Below are positions 1-5,850 of a DNA stretch of 17,377 nucleotides, piece after piece. Every line of letters starts with the position of its first letter. Within the stretch, counting starts at the first letter, position 1. Both the position numbers and the translations under genes were made by a program. The stretch lies in NCBI GenBank assembly GCA_905210435.1, contig CAJLWO010000059.1, positions 1 through 17,377 of the forward strand, read 5' to 3'. The DNA comes from an uncultured Bacteroidales bacterium. GTDB taxonomy: Bacteria; Bacteroidota; Bacteroidia; Bacteroidales; Muribaculaceae. A model generated the notes under the pieces. That model was given only the letters and a program-made list of their open reading frames with translations. It was not told the DNA's origin and searched no databases.

Positions 1-31
1 CGTCCGGCTTATACTCCTAAATTCGATGTTT

Positions 32-145
32 TCAAATTTTTGTCATGTACTTAAAGGCGCGATATAAATGCTCTTTTTTACAGCCGGTGCAGCAGTAGCA
101 ATCAGCATCAATCATAATATATCCGTCATAACGACCAGAACCACG
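32..145 (-). pseudogene. Short minus-strand reading frame through the 61-bp repeat, function unknown
   Basis: On the minus strand an open frame runs from just after a TAG (148-146) to a TGA at 34-32. The only in-frame ATG is at 115-113, which would give a 27-residue peptide beginning MIDADCYCCTGCKKE, rich in Cys. The second copy of the 61-bp repeat (2561-2621) keeps the same frame (GRYDGYIMVDAD against GRYDGYIMIDAD here). Two of the differences are synonymous and one is Ile/Val, which is what a protein-coding ancestor would leave. I do not recognise the family. It is either a very small Cys-rich peptide or, more likely, the tail of a gene cut by rearrangement. Confidence that it is expressed is low. 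Confidence 0.25.
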
Positions 146-162
146 CTACTTACCGCATATAG
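102..162. repeat. 61-bp dispersed repeat, copy A
   Basis: This 61-bp block matches 2561-2621 at 57 of 61 positions by eye. Weaker similarity continues about 15 bp further right (tcaaggaatt here, tcaagaaatt in the other copy). Both copies lie outside intact genes, upstream of a gene for an exported protein. No transposase or terminal inverted repeat accompanies them. On the minus strand both carry the same short reading frame. Confidence 0.85.
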
Positions 163-300
163 TAGTCAAGGAATTATTTTTTACTGCTATAAAACAGGTT
201 TTTGGACGCTTGGAAAACAATAGCGGTACAAAAAGAGGGAAAATGAGCCTTGAGATGCTGATTTTCACCTGTCAGCGAGAGACGTTTACGAGATTTTCAT

Positions 301-308
301 TACCTTTG
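301..308 (+). promoter_or_regulatory. Bacteroidetes-type -7 element TACCTTTG
   Basis: TACCTTTG fits the Bacteroidetes -7 consensus TAnnTTTG. No good TTTG -33 box is seen 19-21 bp upstream, so the call rests on the -7 box and on its place about 60 bp before the structured region at 368-498. Predicted transcription would start near 313-316. Confidence 0.5.
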
Positions 309-314
309 TATTTG

Positions 315-525
315 GATAGAGGCAACTCTTTCCAGAACATACGGAATAAAAAGAAGCGTTATGCGTAATCTTGTGATTTGAGAACGTAGGAAATTCGACA
401 AATAGCACAAGGATTAGCATAGTGGTTCTCACGCTTATAGCGTGGGCTACTATTGTTACATCTGTGCTAATGGTTTCCTACGACCTTCAAATCAAGACGT
501 GGCATAGTTGGCTCACGTTTTCTTC
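315..525 (+). ncRNA. Candidate structured RNA / leader upstream of the clostripain gene
   Basis: The stretch has no ATG-started gene but folds as one long nested hairpin. Helices, outside in: 373ish TGATTTGA with TCAAATCA (486-493); GTAGGAAA (386-393) with TTTCCTAC (474-481); TAGCACA (403-409) with TGTGCTA (463-469); TAGTGG (420-425) with CTACTA (447-452); CTCACGC (428-434) with GCGTGGG (440-446), closing a TTATA loop. A -7 element precedes it and a small stem with a T-rich tail follows. This supports a stand-alone RNA or a regulatory leader, though a palindromic repeat acting as DNA (MITE or REP-like) is an equal alternative. A frame from GTG 422 to TGA 595 (57 aa, hydrophobic N-terminus, AAGGA at 409-413, ATGA overlap with the next gene) also runs through it. 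I rank that coding reading second because the base pairing is so regular. The rest of 1-591 holds only the repeat and promoter listed separately. Confidence 0.5.
497..522 (+). terminator. Weak intrinsic terminator or attenuator
   Basis: ACGTGGC (497-503) pairs with GC-CACGT (511-518, one bulged T at 513) around a 7-nt loop and is followed by TTTTCTT. It would end the structured transcript about 70 nt before the clostripain start codon, or attenuate it. The stem is short, so efficiency is doubtful. Confidence 0.35.
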
Positions 526-591
526 ATATTTTCATCTCAATCGAGCCATAGAGAACATAATATTCGACAAAATAAAAAGACTTATCTCGCA

Positions 592-1770
592 ATGAAAAAA
601 TATTTATTATTGATTGTTATTCCGTTTTGGTTTCTGATGTCATGTAGTGATTCTGATGAACCAATCCCGGAAGAAATCAGAAATGAGAAAACATTGCTGA
701 TGTATATGCCGTGGTCTTCTAACCTTACAAGCTATTTTTATCAGAATATCAAAGATATGGAATCTTGTATAGAAGAGTTGGGCGGATTATCGGATGAAAG
801 AGTGCTTGTATTCATATCGACATCACCGACAGAAGCCAATCTTTTTGAAATCAAATATGAAAAAGGCTCTTGCAAAAGGGTTGACTTGAAATCATATGTG
901 AATCCGGCATTTACTACGGAAAATGGAATTGCAGAGATTCTGGATGATGTGATATCTTATGCACCTGCTCAAAAATATTCCATGATTATAGGATGTCACG
1001 GCATGGGATGGCTTCCTGTCAATACAAGCAGGACATCGCGTATAAGTGAAAAATATCATTGGGATTATGAAGGTTCGCTTCTAACCCGCTATTTCGGCGG
1101 CACAACACCGGAATATCAAACGGATATAGCCACTCTATCGTCAGCCATAACTTCCGTAGGGTTGAAATTGGAATATATCCTTTTTGACGATTGCTATATG
1201 TCGTCTATTGAAGTTGCCTATGAATTAAAGGATGTCGCGGACTATCTGATTGCATCAACTTGTGAGGTCATGGCTTATGGTATGCCGTATGCCACTATGG
1301 GCAAGCATTTACTCGGCACTCCAGATTATAGGGCCATCTGTGATGATTTCTATGATTTTTATTCAAACTACTCTGTAATGCCATGTGGGACACTATCTGT
1401 CACGAACTTGTCGCAGATTGAGCCTATGGCAGAGATTATGAAGCAAATAAACTCATATTGCTCCTTTGATGATTCACAACGTGATAAACTGCAAAATTTA
1501 GATGGATATAATCCAACTATTTTCTATGATTTTGGAGATTATGTGAATACATTGCTTATTCAAAATAATGTTTCGTCGAGTTTGATAGCAGAATTTGAAA
1601 AACAGTTAAATCTTCTTATCCCGCATAAGATAAATACTGATAAATTCTTTACGGCAAGTCGCGGGCCAATAAAAATCCACACCTATTCAGGTATTACAAC
1701 ATCTGATCCAAGCAAAAGTCAAAGGGCTAATAGTAAAACAAGTACCAAATGGTATTATGCAACTCATTGA
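592..1770 (+). CDS. Clostripain-family (peptidase C11) lipoprotein
   Basis: Predicted 392-residue surface or periplasmic cysteine protease of the clostripain family (peptidase C11). Known members cleave after Arg/Lys and use a His-Cys dyad. The start at ATG 592 is preferred over upstream alternatives because it gives a clean lipoprotein signal, MKKYLLLIVIPFWFLMSC, with Cys18 as the lipidation site. The core shows the expected order: KTLLMYMPWSSNL at about 33-45, the catalytic His in GCHGMGW (His136) and the catalytic Cys in FDDCYMSS (Cys201), followed by LIASTCEVMAYGMPY. The C-terminus SKTSTKWYYATH is of the kind seen in intact Bacteroidales members, so it is probably full length. The gene starts inside an ATGA overlap with a possible 57-aa frame and ends 8 bp before the next start. 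Bacteroides homologues (for example fragipain) activate secreted toxins; the substrate here is unknown. Confidence 0.88.
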   Translation: MKKYLLLIVIPFWFLMSCSDSDEPIPEEIRNEKTLLMYMPWSSNLTSYFYQNIKDMESCIEELGGLSDERVLVFISTSPTEANLFEIKYEKGSCKRVDLKSYVNPAFTTENGIAEILDDVISYAPAQKYSMIIGCHGMGWLPVNTSRTSRISEKYHWDYEGSLLTRYFGGTTPEYQTDIATLSSAITSVGLKLEYILFDDCYMSSIEVAYELKDVADYLIASTCEVMAYGMPYATMGKHLLGTPDYRAICDDFYDFYSNYSVMPCGTLSVTNLSQIEPMAEIMKQINSYCSFDDSQRDKLQNLDGYNPTIFYDFGDYVNTLLIQNNVSSSLIAEFEKQLNLLIPHKINTDKFFTASRGPIKIHTYSGITTSDPSKSQRANSKTSTKWYYATH

Positions 1771-1778
1771 TGGCGTAT

Positions 1779-2492
1779 ATGAAACTGACCGATAAACGAT
1801 TTTGGATGTTGGTGATTGTGGTAGCGAGTGCTGCTGTTGCATCTGCCCAAGCTGTTTTCTCTGTAGAGGAAATAAGCTACGTTGAATATGTCGATGCAGA
1901 AAAAGAGTATTCTCGCTATAATGTTATTCCGGCAGACTCCATTCCCGATAACAAAATCGTGAATATGGTGTTAAAAGAATCGCAGAAGAGGTTTGAACGG
2001 CTTGATTCTGCAACCCGACAAGAAATAACTTACTTTGATGAAGGGTTTGAATTTAACAAACAACGGTTATTATATTTTCCGGAATTAAAATTGTATGGTT
2101 TCGTTATACCTGACAATACATTTGACGATACTGTATGGTGGTTTGATGCTGAGAGTGGCAGATACCTTTGTGATACGGCATCACCTATGGCTATAAATGC
2201 AAATGGGATATATGTATCGCAGACAGGACATGATTGCGATTGGCCGTTAGAATTGAGATTCTTTCGCCGAGAGGGAGATGAGTTTTATGAATTTGAATCA
2301 TATAAAAACACTCAATTCAACGGAGAAACTATTTTCTGTCCACAAGAAGATGTTGAACTTCCTCCTATATTCTGGCATGATAAAAACATACTGTATTTGA
2401 AGATTTACGACCATAAAAGACAAAGGGAGGTATATCTGAAGATAACAGTACAACAATCCGTCATGAATTGCGAGAAAGGAGGCAAGCGATGA
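1779..2492 (+). CDS. Secreted protein of unknown function
   Basis: 237 residues from ATG 1779. This start gives a signal peptide, MKLTDKRFWMLVIVVASAAVASAQA, with cleavage after ASA or AQA (ATG 1749 and 1770 would put extra residues before it). The mature part is acidic and Tyr/Phe-rich, with no Cys pair or catalytic motif that I recognise; it looks like a small periplasmic or surface beta protein. Its first codons (MKLTD) match the starts at 2489 and 5054 although those proteins are not exported, so the N-terminus may have been acquired with the boundary cassette. Its C-terminus EKGGKR is encoded by the ribosome-binding site of the next frame, which overlaps it by ATGA (2489-2492). Confidence 0.75.
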   Translation: MKLTDKRFWMLVIVVASAAVASAQAVFSVEEISYVEYVDAEKEYSRYNVIPADSIPDNKIVNMVLKESQKRFERLDSATRQEITYFDEGFEFNKQRLLYFPELKLYGFVIPDNTFDDTVWWFDAESGRYLCDTASPMAINANGIYVSQTGHDCDWPLELRFFRREGDEFYEFESYKNTQFNGETIFCPQEDVELPPIFWHDKNILYLKIYDHKRQREVYLKITVQQSVMNCEKGGKR

Positions 2493-2505
2493 AACTAACT
2501 GATGA
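2475..2505 (+). repeat. Gene-boundary cassette, copy 1
   Basis: AAAGGAGGCAAGCGATGAAA and the next codons for LTD match 5040-5070 with 3 differences in 31 bp; the core is also at 3760-3778. It combines a strong Shine-Dalgarno site, an ATGA stop-start overlap and the first five codons of the downstream frame. Strong Shine-Dalgarno sites are unusual in Bacteroidales, which makes the conservation notable. Read in the upstream frame it encodes KGGKR-stop. Confidence 0.8.
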
Positions 2506-2590
2506 ATACCTTAATAAGTCATTACGTGAACTTGGTGCGTGGAGCTGGCTCCGTGAGCCGTCAGCATCAACCATAATATATCCGTCATAA
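2489..2590 (+). pseudogene. Truncated gene start (MKLTDE...), cut at the 61-bp repeat
   Basis: ATG 2489 follows an excellent ribosome-binding site and opens a frame starting MKLTDEYLNKSLRELG, but it stops at TAA 2588-2590 after 33 codons. Codons 1-24 are normal coding-like sequence; from 2561 on the frame runs into the 61-bp repeat. The simplest reading is that a cassette gene related in its start to the DUF2750 gene at 5054 was cut when the repeat-bearing segment was joined here. A functional 33-aa peptide is possible but unlikely. Confidence 0.55.
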
Positions 2591-2621
2591 CGACCGGAAA
2601 CACGCTACTTCCCGCATATAG
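2561..2621. repeat. 61-bp dispersed repeat, copy B
   Basis: Second copy of the block at 102-162 (4 differences by eye). Its left edge coincides with the point where the reading frame opened at 2489 stops looking coding, so the edge is a likely recombination junction. Confidence 0.85.
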
Positions 2622-2682
2622 CTTCAAGAAATTTTCATGCTCTAATGGGACATTTGTCACACTGAATGTCGATTATTATTTG

Positions 2683-2690
2683 TAACTTTG
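2683..2690 (+). promoter_or_regulatory. -7 element TAACTTTG directly abutting a start codon
   Basis: TAACTTTG is a perfect TAnnTTTG box, but the ATG of the next gene is only 3 bp beyond it, so transcription from this box would begin at or within the first codons. No TTTG lies 19-21 bp upstream (the nearest, 2653-2656, is 26 bp away). Confidence 0.45.
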
Positions 2691-2693
2691 CGT

Positions 2694-3761
2694 ATGGCAA
2701 CCCTCTATAAGATACTAATTCTGTGTGTTGGCTTTGCTCTTTCCTGTAACCTATGGGCGCAAAGTCATCTTGATCCGGTAAACGACAGCCGGGAGTTTGC
2801 GGAACGATATAGTCAGTCGTTACTCACACAGGAACGCAAGTGTGGAATAGTCGTCTTGCCTTCTTTCTCTAACAGATATGGCATTAGTTTGTCAACGAAA
2901 TGTGATAGTCTGACACTTATTGAAAAACGGCCGCATGGAATTGTCTATCCTGATAGTGTGAATATCAAAGAGATTCCAGCAGTAAAGGTAGCCATTGATT
3001 CTGTATTTGGCAAAAGCGTTGCCGAACTTATTGATGCTGCCGTTCAAAAGGCAATGCCAACTTTTTCAGCCGGACTGGATGGTGTGATGTATTATTTTAT
3101 CGCATCAAATGACAGCATCGGGGCAACATGGTCGCCCTCAGATGAATCATCTAATTGCGATGTGCTTGTCAATATTGTGGATACGTTAAAAGAAGCGATA
3201 CAAACCGGAGAACTCCAGAATTTTATTCATGATTGGTGGTGTTCAATCGACAAACTTCGGTTGTCATTTCAAAATGCACCAGCATTGCCTCCATTTTATT
3301 TTGATAAAGAATTCGCCAACATAGACAACAATCGACCTACAATCGAATACAGCGCAAGCAGTCCCCTGACAGATGCTTTTCAGTTTAATGTCTTCATGTC
3401 GTGTCCTGCGGATTACACAGAAGACACATTAAGTGGGTATCTGACACCGATTTACGGGTATAGCACAACGGATTCCATATTCATTGACTTTTGCAAGGAT
3501 CTTGTAAAATGGCAGGAACAGGCATCAGTTGCCTATGTAAATGTTGTCATTAACGTTAAAGATAGTGATAACGAGAGTTATGATTTCAAAAACTCAGGGA
3601 AGTCGGTTTACTTAAACTTTACACTCCCTCACGGCAAATTAACGATAGATAATTTATTAGAACAGAACAACAATTGCATATTCAGATATATGCTTGAAAA
3701 TATGATGCCGAATGACGCTGTCAGGCCAGCTCCGAAGCACTCAGTAAGGAATCGAAAGTAA
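2694..3761 (+). CDS. Secreted protein of unknown function
   Basis: 355 residues from ATG 2694; an upstream in-frame TTG at 2688 lies inside the promoter-like box and is not used here. The N-terminus MATLYKILILCVGFALSCNLWAQS is a signal peptide; cleavage after the Ala of LWAQ is likely, and a lipoprotein reading at Cys20 is less so. The mature protein is mixed alpha/beta with no recognised domain. It stops at TAA 3759-3761, directly before the ribosome-binding site of the next gene. No catalytic motif is visible. Confidence 0.75.
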   Translation: MATLYKILILCVGFALSCNLWAQSHLDPVNDSREFAERYSQSLLTQERKCGIVVLPSFSNRYGISLSTKCDSLTLIEKRPHGIVYPDSVNIKEIPAVKVAIDSVFGKSVAELIDAAVQKAMPTFSAGLDGVMYYFIASNDSIGATWSPSDESSNCDVLVNIVDTLKEAIQTGELQNFIHDWWCSIDKLRLSFQNAPALPPFYFDKEFANIDNNRPTIEYSASSPLTDAFQFNVFMSCPADYTEDTLSGYLTPIYGYSTTDSIFIDFCKDLVKWQEQASVAYVNVVINVKDSDNESYDFKNSGKSVYLNFTLPHGKLTIDNLLEQNNNCIFRYMLENMMPNDAVRPAPKHSVRNRK

Positions 3762-3778
3762 GGAGGCAAGCGATGAAA
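3760..3778 (+). repeat. Gene-boundary cassette, copy 2
   Basis: AAGGAGGCAAGCGATGAAA is identical over 19 bp to the core of copy 1. Here the upstream gene stops at the cassette's first bases instead of reading through it, so no KGGKR tail is added. The downstream codons (MKRPG) differ from the MKLTD copies. Confidence 0.8.
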
Positions 3779-4810
3779 AGACCAGGTGCAAATAAATCGT
3801 CGATAATAGTAATAGTCATAGCCTCATTGATAGGCTTATACTTCTGTATGCTTTTATTCTTTGGATTTCCGATACCGCGCGGAAGTAAGGTTGACAGCAA
3901 TTACTATACCTACTACAAAAACGTCTTTGGAATATATTATATCTCAGTTGAAAATGCTCCCGCACTGTTCAATCATGGTAGCTGGGGATATTTGGATGAT
4001 GTAGATGAGCAGACCTTCAAGGTTTTGGCCGAGGGATGGGCAAAAGATGTCAATTATGTATGGCATGACGATAAGATTGTAAGAAATACAGATGTAAACT
4101 CATTTCATATCAATCAGCATGGAGTTGCAGTTGATAAAAACAGAGTCTATATACGCGATTCTTCAAATGATGAAGATTATATCAGGCCTTCACACAGTGG
4201 CATAGATGTCGAAACCGCCGAATATTTTATCTACAGACTTGGCGAACTTCAAGATGAATGGATGCGCGACAAGGACTTTATTTATCACTACGACCAACGA
4301 ATTGATGTGGACAGAAACAGTTTTGAAATTTTTGGCGAAGACTGGTTTGTAGATAAAGACTTTCTTTATAAAACACTATATAATGGTGTGAGCCGAAAGT
4401 GGGATTTACACCGTATTGATTCCTTGCAAAGACCCATTGAGGCCGGTTATCAATATTTCCGTAATGGCAGAAATATTATATATGGCGACTCAATAATTCT
4501 TAAAGATATAGATGTGCAGCATTTTGAGGAGATTGGTGTAGGCAAATACAGGGTCAATGACATGTTGTTTCTCTGGGGTAAACCTTTCCTTAAAGACTCC
4601 TTGGATGTAGAAAATGCCAGATTTTATTATCATAGTCGTTTAGCCGCTGACAATAAGAATGTGTATTATGTTCGCAAGCTGCTTGATGACATTGATGCTC
4701 CAACATTCCGACAGATAGATGACGATACATTTGAAGATAAGGACTATATCTATACTATAAAAGAAAAAGCTTGTGGAGAGGAATATCCCTTTGTCAAAAA
4801 GAAAAAATAG
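3773..4810 (+). CDS. Membrane-anchored DKNYY-repeat protein
   Basis: 345 residues. A single N-terminal helix (about residues 10-31, IIVIVIASLIGLYFCMLLFF) anchors the protein with the rest probably outside the cytoplasm. The remainder carries degenerate repeats of the DKNYY type: AVDKNRVYIRD, MRDKDFIYHY, FVDKDFLYK, AADNKNVYYVRK and FEDKDYIYTIK, separated by segments such as VDRNSFEIFGEDW and IDAPTFRQIDDDTF. This matches the DKNYY family (Pfam DKNYY), whose molecular role is unknown. Members occur beside other small accessory proteins, which fits an immunity-like or surface-binding role, but that is inference. The start has an ideal AAGGAGG site 6 bp upstream. The next gene follows after 7 bp. 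Confidence 0.8.
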   Translation: MKRPGANKSSIIVIVIASLIGLYFCMLLFFGFPIPRGSKVDSNYYTYYKNVFGIYYISVENAPALFNHGSWGYLDDVDEQTFKVLAEGWAKDVNYVWHDDKIVRNTDVNSFHINQHGVAVDKNRVYIRDSSNDEDYIRPSHSGIDVETAEYFIYRLGELQDEWMRDKDFIYHYDQRIDVDRNSFEIFGEDWFVDKDFLYKTLYNGVSRKWDLHRIDSLQRPIEAGYQYFRNGRNIIYGDSIILKDIDVQHFEEIGVGKYRVNDMLFLWGKPFLKDSLDVENARFYYHSRLAADNKNVYYVRKLLDDIDAPTFRQIDDDTFEDKDYIYTIKEKACGEEYPFVKKKK

Positions 4811-4817
4811 AAGATAG

Positions 4818-5057
4818 ATGAAAAAGTGGCAAAAAATAGTAGGTGTTATAACCTTTGGAGCGATTGGCATTTACGAATTGCTCTTATGTGCCAATACCTA
4901 TGTGGATTTGAAATATATAATAGAGCCATACGATATTCCTGATATAATCGGTAGGATGTATTTGAGGGCTGATGCATTGTCGGCATCCCTTTGGATTAAT
5001 TATTTCATAGCACTTGTCCTGTTCATTTGTCTATGGAGGAAAGGAGGAAAGCGATGA
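4818..5057 (+). CDS. Small two-helix inner-membrane protein
   Basis: 79 residues with two hydrophobic helices (about 5-28 and 57-74) joined by a loop containing YIIEPYDIPDIIGR. No family recognised. It follows the DKNYY gene after 7 bp, and its stop overlaps the ATG of the DUF2750 gene (ATGA at 5054-5057). Its last residues, RKGGKR, are the read-through of the ribosome-binding-site cassette, as in the protein ending at 2492. Size and topology would suit a membrane immunity protein or a toxin partner; nothing in the sequence decides this. Confidence 0.65.
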   Translation: MKKWQKIVGVITFGAIGIYELLLCANTYVDLKYIIEPYDIPDIIGRMYLRADALSASLWINYFIALVLFICLWRKGGKR

Positions 5058-5070
5058 AACTGACTGATAA
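5040..5070 (+). repeat. Gene-boundary cassette, copy 3
   Basis: AAAGGAGGAAAGCGATGAAA continues into codons for LTD and corresponds to 2475-2505 with 3 differences. It provides the ribosome-binding site and first codons of the DUF2750 gene and the last codons of the gene before it. Confidence 0.8.
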
Positions 5071-5452
5071 GGAAATAAATGCAATATTAAGCAAAAGCCA
5101 AGATGTAAGATATAGTTATTCGCTGAAACGGATTGCGGATAATGATTGCTTATGGATTCTGACAACAAAGGCTGGACATTTTATCAGTATTCAGGAAGAA
5201 GGACAGAGTATGCTTCCTATTTGGCCTTTTCAAGAATATGCAGAAAACTATATCTCGGCTTTATCTAAAGACGATGATTACATGACAATAAGATTTAGGC
5301 TTGAAAAATTCGCAGATGAACTGGTTGATTCTCTTTGTGAGAATGGAATGTCAATTTGCGTGTTTCCTGTTTCGGATGGAGATAGAGGTAAAATTGTAGG
5401 TGTAAATACTTTCGCTGAAGATTTAGCCATTGAACTTGAAAACTATATGTGA
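5054..5452 (+). CDS. DUF2750-family protein
   Basis: 132 residues from ATG 5054. An ATG at 5027 would add nine residues but lacks the AAGGAGG site that precedes 5054. The pattern matches DUF2750: RYSYSLKRIADNDCLWILTT near the start, then the LPIWPFQEYAENYIS segment, a helix with LEKFADELVDSLCENG, and a final strand and helix (SICVFPVSDGDRGKIVGVNTFAEDLAIELENY). The family is small, soluble, cytoplasmic and of unknown function. Its position at the end of a run of cassette-joined small genes makes an immunity role conceivable. No signal peptide or membrane helix. Confidence 0.75.
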   Translation: MKLTDKEINAILSKSQDVRYSYSLKRIADNDCLWILTTKAGHFISIQEEGQSMLPIWPFQEYAENYISALSKDDDYMTIRFRLEKFADELVDSLCENGMSICVFPVSDGDRGKIVGVNTFAEDLAIELENYM

Positions 5453-5466
5453 AAGTTATAACAGAA

Positions 5467-5715
5467 TTACAAGCTGATTCCACCTCGCCCTCTGTCAATC
5501 TTCCAGTCATACCGACCTTCCGCGACATCGCCAACCTCATTGAGTGTGTGGCGATGTTTTATTTCATCAAAGGGCTGTCGGTGTTCCGCATAGCCACAGA
5601 GCCATGCGCCGACTGCTTTCTGCTGCTCGGAGGTCTCTCCGTAGCTCCGCATCACGCTCTTGATGTCGGCGGCTTCGGAGAGGAATAAGTTTGCCGCTGC
5701 TGGATTCTGTACTTT
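5467..5715 (-). pseudogene. 5'-truncated relic of a minus-strand gene
   Basis: On the minus strand 82 sense codons run from a stop at 5718-5716 to TAA at 5469-5467. The peptide (from the internal ATG at 5652: MRSYGETSEQQKAVGAWLCG, later YAEHRQPFDEIKHRHTLNEV) has normal protein composition and its codons are richer in GC than the AT-rich genes to the left. No ATG lies near the 5' end, and the natural domain seems to begin upstream of the stop. It is most likely the C-terminal remnant of a gene brought in by, and left from, another mobile element. I do not recognise the family. A plus-strand frame from GTG 5449 over the same bases is judged a shadow. Confidence 0.45.
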
Positions 5716-5806
5716 TCATCGTTGTCAGAGGCCGTTTTTATGCGACATTCGTGAGACCATTGAGCAATGGACACGGCATAATACCCCTAATGTCAGGAAT
5801 TTTAGC

Positions 5807-5814
5807 TAACTTTG
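5807..5814 (+). promoter_or_regulatory. -7 element TAACTTTG of the TPR regulator gene
   Basis: A perfect TAnnTTTG box, 36 bp before the ATG at 5851, which leaves a leader of about 30 nt. No clear TTTG -33 box. The context GCTAACTTTGC recurs at 12120 and 16594. Confidence 0.65.
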
Positions 5815-5850
5815 CATTAGCATAGGCTGTTTGTCGGCCTGCTTTTTAAT

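Noticed and set aside
2543..2559. Small hairpins GGAGC/GCTCC and GGCTC/GAGCC in the broken MKLTDE gene
   Set aside because: Short 5-bp stems without a T-run inside coding-like sequence; expected by chance.
5449..5688. 79-codon plus-strand frame starting GTG at 5449 after DUF2750
   Set aside because: The GTGA overlap is attractive, but composition is better explained by the minus-strand relic over the same bases, and no membrane or domain pattern stands out.
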